From NCBI GenBank assembly GCA_029550345.1, contig JAKPHK010000082.1:1-64000 (forward strand): DNA of 64,000 bases, in the 5' to 3' direction. Below are positions 8,357 to 16,634 of the stretch, one piece after another. The notes under the pieces were generated by a model, which was given only the letters and a program-made list of their open reading frames with translations, did no database searches and was not told the DNA's origin. The number at the start of each line of letters is the position of its first letter. The first letter of the stretch is position 1. Origin of the DNA: Pseudomonadota bacterium. GTDB taxonomy: Bacteria; Pseudomonadota; Alphaproteobacteria; Sphingomonadales; Sphingomonadaceae. Both the position numbers and the translations under genes were made by a program.

Positions 8357-9235
8357 ATGTTTGCCCGGATACTTTCCCTGAGCGCGGCCCTTGCGGGTTG
8401 CCTTTTCCTTGTCCTCGCGACCCCTGCCCAGGCCCAGATGCGCGTCTGCGGGCCGGGTGAGCAGCCGGTCGCTTTTGACAACAACGTCAACCCGCCTGTT
8501 CCGCTGTGCCCGGGCGGCGGGCCTGCCGCCGCGCCGGTGGCAGAATCCCATGCCGCGATGGCCTGGCATGAGGATGCCGCCGATGTCTGGGTCGATGGCG
8601 CTTACACCGGGCGCAACAGCCGGGCCGAAAGCAACGCGCTGGCGGCTTGCGCCAGGGTCATGGGTGAAGGCTGCAAGGTGGCCGGAAGCTGGGGCAATTC
8701 CACCCTCTACGTTTACCGCAACCGCTTTGGTGATTTCTTCGCCGCCTATTCCGCCAATAGTGCCGGGATCAAGAAGGCGGAAGCCGACTGCAAGGGCAAG
8801 GGGATATTGCCGTGCGAACGGATCATGAAATTCGCCTCGAACAAGCGTGAGCATTTCCCCGGCCAGGAAGTGCGCAAGCGCTATCTGGCTGCGGCCTGGG
8901 TCAATGGCAAGGAAGGCTATGACGGTAAGCTCTACATCGCCAGCGGACAACCGACCTACAAGGCGGCGGAAGACGCTGCGGTGAGTGCCTGCCGCAAAGC
9001 CAACGCCGGGCGCGAATGCATGCTCCAGAGCTTTTCTGGCAATGGCGTTCTGCAGATATACCAGCCCAATGAAGATTCCGGTGCCGTGGTGGACAATACG
9101 CCGGACCGCGCGGTGAAGGCTGCAAAGGCCTGGTGCAAGCAGATGAAAGCCAGGACCTGCATCCTTGGGCCGCAGTACGATGCCCGCACGCCGGGGCTGT
9201 TCGTCCATGATTTCAAGGCCGGTGACGCGAAATAG
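8357..9235 (+). CDS. Secreted DUF4189 protein, two domain copies
   Basis: The 292-residue product begins with a signal peptide cleaved near ATPAQA/QMRVC. Two copies of a DUF4189-like unit follow: HAAMAWHEDAADVWV through CERIMKF, and RYLAAAWVNGKEGYD through CILGPQY. Each unit starts with an AAxAW block, has a helix ending ALAACxxxMGxxC or a variant, and a second Cys pair (ADCxxxxxxPC; KAWCxxxxxxxC), so paired disulfides are likely. No function is established for the domain; it is periplasmic or secreted. Three further members lie at 53.4-56.5 kb. The ATG at 8357 is preferred over upstream codons because it starts the signal peptide. Confidence 0.8.
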   Translation: MFARILSLSAALAGCLFLVLATPAQAQMRVCGPGEQPVAFDNNVNPPVPLCPGGGPAAAPVAESHAAMAWHEDAADVWVDGAYTGRNSRAESNALAACARVMGEGCKVAGSWGNSTLYVYRNRFGDFFAAYSANSAGIKKAEADCKGKGILPCERIMKFASNKREHFPGQEVRKRYLAAAWVNGKEGYDGKLYIASGQPTYKAAEDAAVSACRKANAGRECMLQSFSGNGVLQIYQPNEDSGAVVDNTPDRAVKAAKAWCKQMKARTCILGPQYDARTPGLFVHDFKAGDAK

Positions 9236-9270
9236 ACCGTCGGCCAACCGGCGTTTGCGGGCCTGCGCCT

Positions 9271-9930
9271 TTACTTGCCCTTCTTCAGGCCTTTTTTGAG
9301 CGCGGCGAGATCGGCGTCGAGCTTGGCTTCGCGTTGCATCGCGGCGAGTTCCTGATCGAGCGCGGCGGCCTTGGTTTCCGCGTTGGCCCCGGCCTCTGCA
9401 AAATCGATCCGCTTTTCCAGAACCGTGATCCGATCAGCCGTCGCGGCGACGCGGCTTGCCGCCTTGCTTGACGCGGACGCTGGCTTCGCTGCGCCTCCAG
9501 TCGCGACCGACATCGCGCTCAGCCGTTCGCGCGTTTCGGCCAGCTTGGTTTCGAGTTCGGCAGCAGCGCGGCGCAGTTCAACGCATTCAGCCTCGCTGGC
9601 CTTGGCCGCGCGGCGCAGGTCGGCGGCAGCGGTTGAGGCACTGTCCTTTTCGTCCAGTGCGGCGCGGGCCAGATCGTCGCGGTTGTTTGCCAGGGCCAAT
9701 TTGGCCTTGGCTTGCCAGTCGGTCGCGGCATCGTCGTGGGCACCGGCCTTCGCCACGGCATCTCGCGCGGCCCGTTCGGCACCGGCTGCATCCTTGCTAA
9801 GCGCGATGATCGCCTCTTCCAGCTCCAGCCGCAGGAGCTTGAGCATCTTTTCAGGATTTGTCGCCCGATCAACCAGGTTGTTGAGGTTGCTCGAAGTCAA
9901 TTCCCTGATGCGTACCGCGATCTCGAACAT
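9271..9930 (-). CDS. pspA: PspA/IM30-family membrane-stress protein
   Basis: PspA/IM30 (ESCRT-III-related) proteins bind stressed inner membranes and limit proton leakage. The 219-residue product is almost entirely helical and charged, starting MFEIAVRIRELTSSNLNNLV and then DRATNPEKMLKLLRLELEEA, which is the PspA N-terminal signature with the family's amphipathic helix. A long coiled coil follows (about residues 30-215) and a Lys-rich end. A sigma-70-like promoter is visible just upstream. The usual partners pspB, pspC and pspF are not present. Confidence 0.85.
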   Translation of the reverse strand: MFEIAVRIRELTSSNLNNLVDRATNPEKMLKLLRLELEEAIIALSKDAAGAERAARDAVAKAGAHDDAATDWQAKAKLALANNRDDLARAALDEKDSASTAAADLRRAAKASEAECVELRRAAAELETKLAETRERLSAMSVATGGAAKPASASSKAASRVAATADRITVLEKRIDFAEAGANAETKAAALDQELAAMQREAKLDADLAALKKGLKKGK

Positions 9931-9966
9931 CTCTGCTTTGCCTTCCGCTGTCGTTATTCTTCGATT

Positions 9967-9994
9967 ATTCTAGACTGATTAACACTTTGCGCAA
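9967..9994 (-). promoter_or_regulatory. Candidate sigma-70 promoter of pspA
   Basis: On the minus strand TTGCGC (9994-9989) and TAGAAT (9972-9967) are separated by 16 bp, 37 bp upstream of the pspA ATG. No sigma-54 (TGGCAC-N5-TTGC) element is visible, unlike enterobacterial psp operons. Confidence 0.45.
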
Positions 9995-10090
9995 TCGTGA
10001 CTGAGACGGCTGGAATGCCTTGCCTTTGCGGCGCTGTTGCCCTAAGCGCGCGCCTTCGCTTGGCTTTGGCCGGGTGATTCCGTGCGGGAG

Positions 10091-10144
10091 AAGGGCCTTG
10101 GCCCTTTGTTTGACCGCTCACTCTGCGGGCCGTGATTGCGGCCC
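10091..10144 (+). promoter_or_regulatory. Two hairpins in the rplK leader
   Basis: Two stem-loops precede rplK: AAGGGC/GCCCTT with a four-base loop (10091-10106) followed by a short T-rich run, and a perfect GGGCCG/CGGCCC stem around TGATTG (10127-10144). The first could be an attenuator and the second lies 10 bp before the ribosome site. In other bacteria ribosomal protein L1 represses the L11-L1 mRNA by binding its leader, so this is a candidate autoregulatory site; that is inference. Confidence 0.4.
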
Positions 10145-10168
10145 AACAGGAAGAAAGGAGGCCATGTC

Positions 10169-10600
10169 GTGGCCAAGAAAATTGAAGGCTATATCAAGCT
10201 GCAGGTGCCTGCAGGCAAGGCAACCCCGTCTCCGCCGATCGGCCCGGCGCTGGGTCAGCGCGGCGTGAACATCATGGAATTCTGCAAGGCGTTCAACGCC
10301 GCCACGCAGGATCTTGAAGCGGCGATGCCGATCCCGACGATCATCACCGTCTATGCCGATCGCAGCTTTACCTTTGTCACCAAGACCCCCCCGGCCAGCT
10401 TCCTGATCAAGAAGGCCGCCAACCTCAAGTCGGGTTCGAAGGAACCGGGCAAGGTTTCGGCCGGAACGATCAAGCGCTCGGCGCTGGCGGAAATCGCGCA
10501 GACCAAGTTCAAGGATCTGAACGCGAACGACATCGAACAGGCAACCAAGATCATCGAAGGCTCCGCGCGTTCGATGGGCCTCGACGTGGTGGAGGGCTAA
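10169..10600 (+). CDS. rplK: 50S ribosomal protein L11
   Basis: L11 forms the GTPase-associated centre with 23S rRNA and is required for the stringent response through RelA. The 143-residue product has the standard motifs [55 protein letters not shown] and the C-terminal [11 protein letters not shown]. The start is a GTG at 10169: a strong AAGGAGG at 10155-10161 lies 7 bp before it, and the nearby ATG at 10164 is in another frame. Confidence 0.96.
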   Translation: MAKKIEGYIKLQVPAGKATPSPPIGPALGQRGVNIMEFCKAFNAATQDLEAAMPIPTIITVYADRSFTFVTKTPPASFLIKKAANLKSGSKEPGKVSAGTIKRSALAEIAQTKFKDLNANDIEQATKIIEGSARSMGLDVVEG

Positions 10601-10604
10601 GGAC

Positions 10605-11306
10605 ATGGCAAAGCTGACCAAGAAGCAGAAGTCGCTGGCTGAAAAGCTGGGTGACAATCAGCAGCTCCACGGCGTTGAAGCCGCGATCCAGCTGCTCAAG
10701 GACCTCAAGACCACCAAGTTCGATGAGAGCCTGGAAGTCTCGCTCAACCTCGGCGTCGATCCGCGCCACGCGGACCAGATGGTCCGCGGCATGGTCGTGC
10801 TGCCCTCGGGCACCGGCAAGGACGTCAAGGTTGCCGTCTTCGCCCGCGGTGACAAGGCCGAAGCCGCTCTCGCCGCCGGGGCCGACAAGGTTGGCGCCGA
10901 AGACCTGCTTGAAGACATGCAGGCCGGCAACCTCGACTATGGCCGCGTGATCGCCACGCCGGACATGATGGGCGTCGTCGGCCGTCTCGGCAAGGTGCTG
11001 GGTCCCAAGGGCCTGATGCCGAACCCGAAGCTGGGCACCGTCACCCCGAACGTCGCCGAAGCGGTCAAGGCTGCCAAGGGCGGCCAGATCGAATTCCGCG
11101 TCGAAAAGGCCGGGATCATCCATGGCGGGATCGGCAAGATGAGCTTCTCGAACGAAGCGCTGAAGGCCAACTTCGACGCTTTCGTCGATGCCGTGGTCAA
11201 GGCCAAGCCCTCGGGCGCCAAGGGCAAGTACGTCCGTAAGGTCGGCCTCAGCTCGTCGATGGGCCCGGGCCTCAAGATCGACCTCGCCGAAGTGCAGGGC
11301 GCCTGA
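10605..11306 (+). CDS. rplA: 50S ribosomal protein L1
   Basis: L1 builds the mobile L1 stalk at the ribosomal E site and usually represses its own operon. The 233-residue product is full length, with [55 protein letters not shown] and [14 protein letters not shown]. It begins 4 bp after the rplK stop, so the two form one operon, closed by a strong terminator at 11327-11360. rplJ and rplL do not follow in this window. Confidence 0.96.
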   Translation: MAKLTKKQKSLAEKLGDNQQLHGVEAAIQLLKDLKTTKFDESLEVSLNLGVDPRHADQMVRGMVVLPSGTGKDVKVAVFARGDKAEAALAAGADKVGAEDLLEDMQAGNLDYGRVIATPDMMGVVGRLGKVLGPKGLMPNPKLGTVTPNVAEAVKAAKGGQIEFRVEKAGIIHGGIGKMSFSNEALKANFDAFVDAVVKAKPSGAKGKYVRKVGLSSSMGPGLKIDLAEVQGA

Positions 11307-11326
11307 TCGATCCGATCAGCGACACG

Positions 11327-11360
11327 AAAAAGGGCCGGGGGGAAACCTCCGGCCCTTTTT
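11327..11360 (+). terminator. Intrinsic terminator after rplKA
   Basis: A stem GGGCCGGGGG/CCTCCGGCCC (one G-T pair) is flanked by five A (11327-11331) and five T (11356-11360). Because the A and T runs flank the stem, it can also stop transcription arriving on the other strand from the PilZ gene. Confidence 0.85.
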
Positions 11361-11378
11361 GCATGATAGCTGTACGGC

Positions 11379-12140
11379 TTAGCCTACGGCCCGGTCGAAC
11401 AGTTCTATCGACTGCGGCGGCAATGCGATTCCGGCCTCTGTGCCGCGGATCCAGATCAGTTGCCCGGTCATCTCATCGAACCCGTCGAAATTGACGGCAA
11501 TCGAATCGCCGATGTCCTTCTCGGTCAGGTCGCCGCAAACCTTCATGCCGCTGGGGGAAACGTTGAGCACGCGGGCCGGGGCCCCTTCGATCGCCAGTGC
11601 GGTGCCTTCCGGCACGGCATCGCCATAGCGGCGTTCGGCGCGGTGTTCGGCCTCGCGCGGGATCAGGCGGCTGATCCGTCCCACCATCCCCAGTCCGGTC
11701 GGCTTCTTCTTGCGCTGCAAGGGCGATTGATCCGATCCCGCGATCCCGGCCATGATCTGTTCGCGCCGCGATAGCAGCGGATCGCCGTTCTGGCCGGGGC
11801 GGTTGATCCGCTCTGCCGCGTGGCTGCCTGCCGCCGGGAGGAACCGGGCCGCGACCGCCGGGTGAAGCGGGGTTTCGAATTCCAGACCGATCAGCCCCGG
11901 CTCGCTCCAGACCGGGCGCACCGCCAGGCTGTCCAGCCCGGGCAGCTTGAGCCACAGCTGGGCACCGGGGTTGACCACCACCATGCCTTCGATCCGCGCT
12001 CCGAAAGAGCTCATGTCAAGCAGACGGGCCGCCATCGCGCTGCGGCTGCGTTCACGCACGAAAACCTCGATCCCAAGGCTGGCACGGCCTTGCCGCCTGC
12101 GCTCGGTAAAATCGGATTGGCGCTGAAAACTGATGCTCAC
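11379..12140 (-). CDS. Tandem PilZ-domain protein
   Basis: PilZ domains bind cyclic-di-GMP. The 253-residue protein holds two: residues about 14-105 with RRRQGR (RxxxR) and DMSSFGARI (DxSxxG), and about 165-245 with RAERRYGD and NVSPSGMKV (NxSxxG). Both binding motifs look intact, so two nucleotide sites are possible. The linker (about 110-160) is Lys/Arg-rich and without a recognisable domain. There is no signal peptide or membrane segment, so it should be a cytoplasmic effector; its target is unknown. The 294 bp upstream (12141-12434) contain no gene; I see only a small GCCATG/CATGGC-type hairpin near 12294. Confidence 0.85.
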   Translation of the reverse strand: MSISFQRQSDFTERRRQGRASLGIEVFVRERSRSAMAARLLDMSSFGARIEGMVVVNPGAQLWLKLPGLDSLAVRPVWSEPGLIGLEFETPLHPAVAARFLPAAGSHAAERINRPGQNGDPLLSRREQIMAGIAGSDQSPLQRKKKPTGLGMVGRISRLIPREAEHRAERRYGDAVPEGTALAIEGAPARVLNVSPSGMKVCGDLTEKDIGDSIAVNFDGFDEMTGQLIWIRGTEAGIALPPQSIELFDRAVG

Positions 12141-12434
12141 GTCACATACTCCCGACTAAATCTGTCAGTTCCTGCGACCACTTTGTTTTGCGTTGTCGGT
12201 TTGGCGTAAGGTTCACGGGGATGCGGCAAGTGCACTGCGGGGCGCGTCCCGCAACGGGATGAACGGGCAAGGTTAAGTTAAACGCCGTGTTTGCCATGCC
12301 CTGGCATGGTTATGCCGTAATATCAGCGCGATGATCCGGAAGGACCGGTGCCGGCGCTGGCAGGAGCCGCGAAATTCAGCCGATTCTTGAACATTCGCGG
12401 GCGCAACGACGGGGCGCCGATGCGGCGAATCGTC

Positions 12435-12974
12435 CTAGAGATTCGCTTCGGTATAGCATTCCACCACCAGCGCCAGTGGGCGCCCGTCTGGCAGGCGCAG
12501 CAGCGCGCGGTGGGTTGAAATCGCTCCCGCCGGGCAGCCCGGATCACCGCGCCGCGCAGCCGAAAGCGGCTCACGGGTAAAGGCCAGCCCGGCCGCGACC
12601 TTGCCGAACGGCACATCGGTTTCGGCCAGCTGACGGTTCATTTCGGGGCTGAGGCGCGACGGCACGAACCAGTTGTGGGCCTGGCTCAGCACGACATCGC
12701 CGCAGGCCAGCCGGACGTGACGATAGCCCAGCGGCTCGTCCGGGCCGACCCCCAGCGTTTCGCGCAGGGCAGGGGGCGGGGCCTCGTCCGCCCCGCGCAC
12801 GAATTGCACCACGATCCGCCCTTCGGGATCGATCCCGCGCGCCTTGCACCATTTGCCCAGCGCCTCTGTGGCGCTGGCATGGGCAGCCAGGTTCGCCTCA
12901 AACGCATCGAGAACTTCATCGCCGTGCCCATGGGCACAGCCTGAAACGGCCACGGAAACAACGGCAAGGGTCAT
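12435..12974 (-). CDS. Lipoprotein with chorismate lyase-like fold
   Basis: The ATG at 12974 opens a short signal with lipobox AVSGC, giving a predicted lipoprotein of about 179 residues. The mature part contains EPLGYRHVRLACGDVVLSQA, NWFVPSRLSPEMN, TDVPFGKV and HRALLRLPDGRPLALVVEC, which resembles the UbiC/UTRA (chorismate lyase-like) fold: a REV-type strand, a central LP.G.v segment and a final HR. strand. Enzymatic activity is not implied. The ATG lies 11 bp after the stop of the CinA-like gene, so the two are probably cotranscribed. A GTG at 12995 would lengthen the protein but overlap that gene. Confidence 0.65.
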   Translation of the reverse strand: MTLAVVSVAVSGCAHGHGDEVLDAFEANLAAHASATEALGKWCKARGIDPEGRIVVQFVRGADEAPPPALRETLGVGPDEPLGYRHVRLACGDVVLSQAHNWFVPSRLSPEMNRQLAETDVPFGKVAAGLAFTREPLSAARRGDPGCPAGAISTHRALLRLPDGRPLALVVECYTEANL

Positions 12975-12984
12975 CGTGAGCGGC

Positions 12985-13746
12985 CTATACACCACCCGTT
13001 ACCGCTTCGCGACCCAAAGCGCGCAGGCCGATGATCAAGGCATCGCAGCAGGATTCAAGCTGCCCGGCATCGGTTGAACGGACCACGAAATTGGCTCCGA
13101 CCCTGCCTTCACGGAAGAACGGGTAAGAGCCGATCGCACAGCCTTCATGGGTTCGTTCGGTTTCGCGCAGCAGGTCCGCCACTTCGCTTTCCTGCACCCA
13201 CGACCCGATCGTTTGGGACAGCACCGGCAGCCCGCCTTCCAGCGTGCCGGTCAGCGCATCGAGCATCCCCGCCGTGATCGAGGGGACCCCGGCCATCAGG
13301 AACACATTGCCGATCGCGATTCCCGGCGCGCCGCTCATCCGGTTGGGGATCAGTTCGGCGCCTTCGGGCACCCGCGCCATCCGCAGCCGTGCTTCGTTCA
13401 ACCCGCCGCGTGTTTCGTAATAGCGTTCCAGGATTGCCCGGGCATCGGGATGGATCACCACGCCCACGCCAAACGCTTCGGCCACGGCATCGACGGTGAT
13501 GTCATCGTGGGTCGGGCCGATCCCGCCGGTGGTGAACAGGTAGTCGTTGCGCGCGCGTAGCGCGTTGACGGCTTCGACGATCGCGGCGGTATCATCGGCC
13601 ACCACCCGCACTTCGGCCAGGCGAATCCCCTGGACGTTGAGCCATGAGGCGACCTGGGCGACGTTCTTGTCCTGGGTCCGGCCCGAGAGAATCTCGTCCC
13701 CGATGACGAGCAGGGCGGCTTTCCAGATGCGGGTTGGTTGGGTCAT
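12985..13746 (-). CDS. CinA-type/molybdopterin-binding domain protein
   Basis: The 253-residue protein matches the N-terminal (COG1058, MoCF/MogA-fold) domain of competence/damage-inducible protein CinA. Motifs are VIGDEILSGRTQDKN, FTTGGIGPTHDDIT, VFLMAGVPSI and GSYPFFREGRVGANFVVRS. The C-terminal nicotinamide-nucleotide amidase domain of full CinA is missing, so this is the stand-alone form. The family has been linked to ADP-ribose or NAD metabolite repair; which substrate applies here is unknown. Confidence 0.88.
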   Translation of the reverse strand: MTQPTRIWKAALLVIGDEILSGRTQDKNVAQVASWLNVQGIRLAEVRVVADDTAAIVEAVNALRARNDYLFTTGGIGPTHDDITVDAVAEAFGVGVVIHPDARAILERYYETRGGLNEARLRMARVPEGAELIPNRMSGAPGIAIGNVFLMAGVPSITAGMLDALTGTLEGGLPVLSQTIGSWVQESEVADLLRETERTHEGCAIGSYPFFREGRVGANFVVRSTDAGQLESCCDALIIGLRALGREAVTGGV

Positions 13747-13786
13747 TTCGTGAGGCTAGTTGATTAGGAAAGGTCGCGCAATTTTT

Positions 13787-13963
13787 GGTTCACGCAGAGG
13801 GCGCAGAGGAAGAAAAAGAGGCGCAGAGATATTGCGCTTGCGGCGAAGCTGCTTTCTATCGCGAACCGGGCGTTTGACGCAGCCTTGGAATGGAGAAGCC
13901 GCTTCGCGGGTTGCACGACTTTCCCACGCATCTTTTTCTTCCTCTGTGCGCTCTGCGTGAACC
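13787..13963. repeat. 177-bp palindromic repeat element with about 33-bp arms
   Basis: The left arm (13787-13819) reads GGTTCACGCAGAG then GGCGCAGAGGAAGAAAAAGA. The right arm (13931-13963) is its near-perfect reverse complement, with only a few mismatches. The 111 bp between contain no plausible gene. CTCTGCG-type repeats of this kind recur between genes in many bacteria; here it sits between two genes that are both on the minus strand, so it is not a simple convergent terminator. Small ORFs crossing it are not credible. Confidence 0.7.
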
Positions 13964-13974
13964 CCTTTAAACCT

Positions 13975-15468
13975 TCAGCCTTCAACCAGCTCCCGCGCCA
14001 GGGTGAACTGCAACACCCCATCGTCGATCGGAGCCTGGCGCATATCGACCCGGTCCTTGCGGTAATCCTGGTTGAGCCGCCAGGGCAGCGCCGGTGCGTT
14101 CTTGGGCATCAGGTCCTTGCCGCGCTCCAGGTAGCCGGACGAGAAATCGGAGAAAACATCGTCTTCGGGCAGATTGGCATCGGCGGGCAGAACCGGCGTT
14201 GCCGCAACCGCGTCATAGGCGTCCATCTGGCGCAGCAGGCGGGTGATGAATTCACCGATGATATCGACCCGCAGGGTCCAGCTGGCGTTGATGTAGCCGA
14301 ATACCGCCGCCAGGTTCGGCACATTGGAGAACATACAGTTGCGGTAATAAAAGGTCTTGCCGAAATCGACCGGCTTGCCATCGACCGAAACCGCGATCTT
14401 GCCCGCTACGGCGAGCCGCAGGCCGGTGGCGGTGACGATCACATCGGCATCAAGGTGCTTGCCCGACTTGAGCTTGATCCCGGTCGCATCGAAGCTGTCG
14501 ATATGATCGGTCACCACGCTGGCCTTGCCTTCGTTGATCGCGGTGAAGAAGTCGGCATCGGGGACCAGACATAGCCGCTGCTCCCACGGGTTATAGGGCG
14601 GAACGAAATCAACCGCATTGTAGTTGGCGCCCAGGTTCTTCTCCGTCTCTCCCAGGATGAAGTCGCGGGCCTTTTCGGGGTTCTTGCGGACCCGCTTGAA
14701 CATCAGATCCTGCAGGGTGATGTTCTTGAACCGGGTGATCGCATAGGCCAGCTTTTCCGGCAGCACCTTGCGCAGGCCGTTGGCGATCGCATCGCGGGCC
14801 GGGCGGCTGACCATATAGGTCGGGGTGCGCTGCAACTGGGTGACGTGCGCCGCGCCGGAACGGGCCATCGAGGGCACGATGGTAACCGCGGTCGCACCCG
14901 ATCCAATCACCACCACCTTCTTGCCGCGATGATCAAAATCCTTTGGCCAGAACTGCGGGTGGATGATCTCTCCCTTGAACGTGTCGCGCCCCTTGAACTG
15001 GGCGTCATAGGGTTCGTCGTAATCGTAATAGCCCGATCCCAGGAACAGGAAGCGGGCTTGCAGCTGCTGGCGCGATCCATCGTCCTGCTCACAGATCAGC
15101 GTCCAGCGCGCGGTCTTGCTGTCCCAATCGGCCGAGATCACTTTCTGGCCGAAGCGCATCCGGCGGCGCAGATCATACTGGTCGGCGATATCGTTAAGGT
15201 AATCGAGGATCGCCGGACCATCGGCGATCGACTTTTCGTGCTTCCACGGTGCGAAGGAAAAGCCCAGCGTGTGCATATCGCTGTCGCTGCGGATGCCGGG
15301 ATAACGGAACAGATCCCAGGTGCCGCCGATCTGGTCGCGCCGTTCAAGGATCGCAAAGCGCTTGTCAGGGCAGTCCCGCTGCATATGCACGGCCATACCG
15401 ATGCCGGAAATCCCGGCTCCGACGATGATCATATCAAGGCATTCATCGATCGGCGCGATCGCGTTCAT
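13975..15468 (-). CDS. Baeyer-Villiger-type flavin monooxygenase
   Basis: The 497-residue protein has an N-terminal FAD site IIVGAGISGIGMA, ERRDQIGGTWDLFRYPGIRSD written as consecutive blocks, and a second dinucleotide site VVVIGSGATAVT for NADPH. Between them FKGEIIHPQFWP fits the type I BVMO fingerprint FxGxxxHxxxWP. It should oxygenate a ketone to an ester or lactone, or act on an S/N-containing substrate; the substrate cannot be read from sequence. Palindromic operator-like sites lie just upstream at 15489-15521, consistent with a regulator of the TetR or similar kind, though none is adjacent. Confidence 0.88.
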   Translation of the reverse strand: MNAIAPIDECLDMIIVGAGISGIGMAVHMQRDCPDKRFAILERRDQIGGTWDLFRYPGIRSDSDMHTLGFSFAPWKHEKSIADGPAILDYLNDIADQYDLRRRMRFGQKVISADWDSKTARWTLICEQDDGSRQQLQARFLFLGSGYYDYDEPYDAQFKGRDTFKGEIIHPQFWPKDFDHRGKKVVVIGSGATAVTIVPSMARSGAAHVTQLQRTPTYMVSRPARDAIANGLRKVLPEKLAYAITRFKNITLQDLMFKRVRKNPEKARDFILGETEKNLGANYNAVDFVPPYNPWEQRLCLVPDADFFTAINEGKASVVTDHIDSFDATGIKLKSGKHLDADVIVTATGLRLAVAGKIAVSVDGKPVDFGKTFYYRNCMFSNVPNLAAVFGYINASWTLRVDIIGEFITRLLRQMDAYDAVAATPVLPADANLPEDDVFSDFSSGYLERGKDLMPKNAPALPWRLNQDYRKDRVDMRQAPIDDGVLQFTLARELVEG

Positions 15469-15488
15469 GCGGCTTCTCCCATCGCAAT

Positions 15489-15521
15489 TGACATTTTTGT
15501 CAGTATTAAGCGTGCGCTTAA
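15489..15521. promoter_or_regulatory. Two palindromes between BVMO and corA
   Basis: TGACA-TTTT-TGTCA (15489-15502) and TTAAGCG-TG-CGCTTAA (15506-15521) are perfect dyads, 20-53 bp upstream of the monooxygenase start and 52-84 bp before corA. They look like operators for a dimeric repressor controlling one or both divergent genes. Confidence 0.5.
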
Positions 15522-15572
15522 CATCATGGCTGCGGGATTGCCAGCCTCAAGCGGGTTTGGCACATCGCAGCC

Positions 15573-16547
15573 ATGCCGATCATCGCCTCGCGCCGCTATC
15601 GTGGCGGCAAACCTTCGGAAAATTCGATTCCGGTCGATCCGGTAAAGCGCCGCGCCTTGCCGAAGGGCGCGTTCGACTGGGTCGGGCTGGCCGATCCGAC
15701 CGCTGAAGAGATGGAGCCGGTGCGAATCCGCTTTGGCCTGCATCCACTGGCGGTGGAAGATGCCCTGAACGCGACCCAGATGCCGAAGATCGAGGTCTAT
15801 GGGCAGCAGCTGTTCATCATCGCCCGCACCGCCGCGGTGCAGGATGGAGAGAATATCGCCTTTGGCCAGACCGCGATCTTTCTGGGGGCCGATTTCGTCG
15901 TCACCGTTCGGCTGGGATCGACCCGCGCCCACAGCCAGCTTCGGACCCGGCTGGAAAGCGATGCCGAACGGCTGGCCGAAGGGCCGGACTATGTTGCCCA
16001 CGCGATCCTTGATTTCATCGTTGACGGGTTTCAGCCGATCCTTGAGCGTTATGAAGAATCGGTCCAGGCCATGGAGGAGAGCGCGATTGACCGGTTCCCC
16101 GAACAGTCCACGATCCGCCGGATTTTCCGCCTGCGCCGTCAGTTCCGGCGGTTCTCGCGCATTGTCGGGCCGATGGAAGAAGTCTGCGAGCGACTGACCT
16201 ATACCGATCTTCCGGGGATCGATCCGGGCGCGCGGATCTGGTTCCGCGATGTGCTCGATCACGTCCGGCGCACCCTGGCGCGGATGAACGGTCTGCGCGA
16301 CACTTTGGCCTCGATCGTGGAAACCGCCAGCCTGCTCGAACAGCACCGCCAGGGCGAAATGACCCGCCAGCTGGCAGCCTGGGCCGCGATCCTGGCGGTG
16401 CCGACCGCGATTGCCGGGATCTATGGCATGAACTTCAAACATATGCCCGAACTGGACACGACCTGGGGCTATCCGGCGGTATGGGGCGCGATCATCACGA
16501 TCTGCGGCGGGCTATGGATCCGGTTCAGGCGGATCGGCTGGCTCTAG
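15573..16547 (+). CDS. corA: CorA-family divalent cation transporter
   Basis: CorA forms a pentameric Mg2+ (or Co2+/Ni2+) channel in the inner membrane. The 324-residue product has the large soluble N-terminal domain with long helices (residues about 120-260) and two C-terminal transmembrane helices; the first ends in the signature YGMNFKHMPEL. The MPEL loop is the expected extracellular one. The gene is transcribed divergently from the monooxygenase. Confidence 0.93.
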   Translation: MPIIASRRYRGGKPSENSIPVDPVKRRALPKGAFDWVGLADPTAEEMEPVRIRFGLHPLAVEDALNATQMPKIEVYGQQLFIIARTAAVQDGENIAFGQTAIFLGADFVVTVRLGSTRAHSQLRTRLESDAERLAEGPDYVAHAILDFIVDGFQPILERYEESVQAMEESAIDRFPEQSTIRRIFRLRRQFRRFSRIVGPMEEVCERLTYTDLPGIDPGARIWFRDVLDHVRRTLARMNGLRDTLASIVETASLLEQHRQGEMTRQLAAWAAILAVPTAIAGIYGMNFKHMPELDTTWGYPAVWGAIITICGGLWIRFRRIGWL

Positions 16548-16634
16548 CAAATATTGTGGACAGGCAGGCCGCGCGCTGGCGAATCCCCGGATCCGCTGTC
16601 ATAGCCTGCGCCATTCCTAAGAGGGGGACGGGTA

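Noticed and set aside
9931..10020. Sigma-54 promoter before pspA
   Set aside because: No TGGCAC-N5-TTGC element is present; a sigma-70-like promoter fits better.
13764..14021. Short minus-strand frame through the palindromic repeat
   Set aside because: It simply translates the CTCTGCG arms; no ribosome site or conserved sequence.
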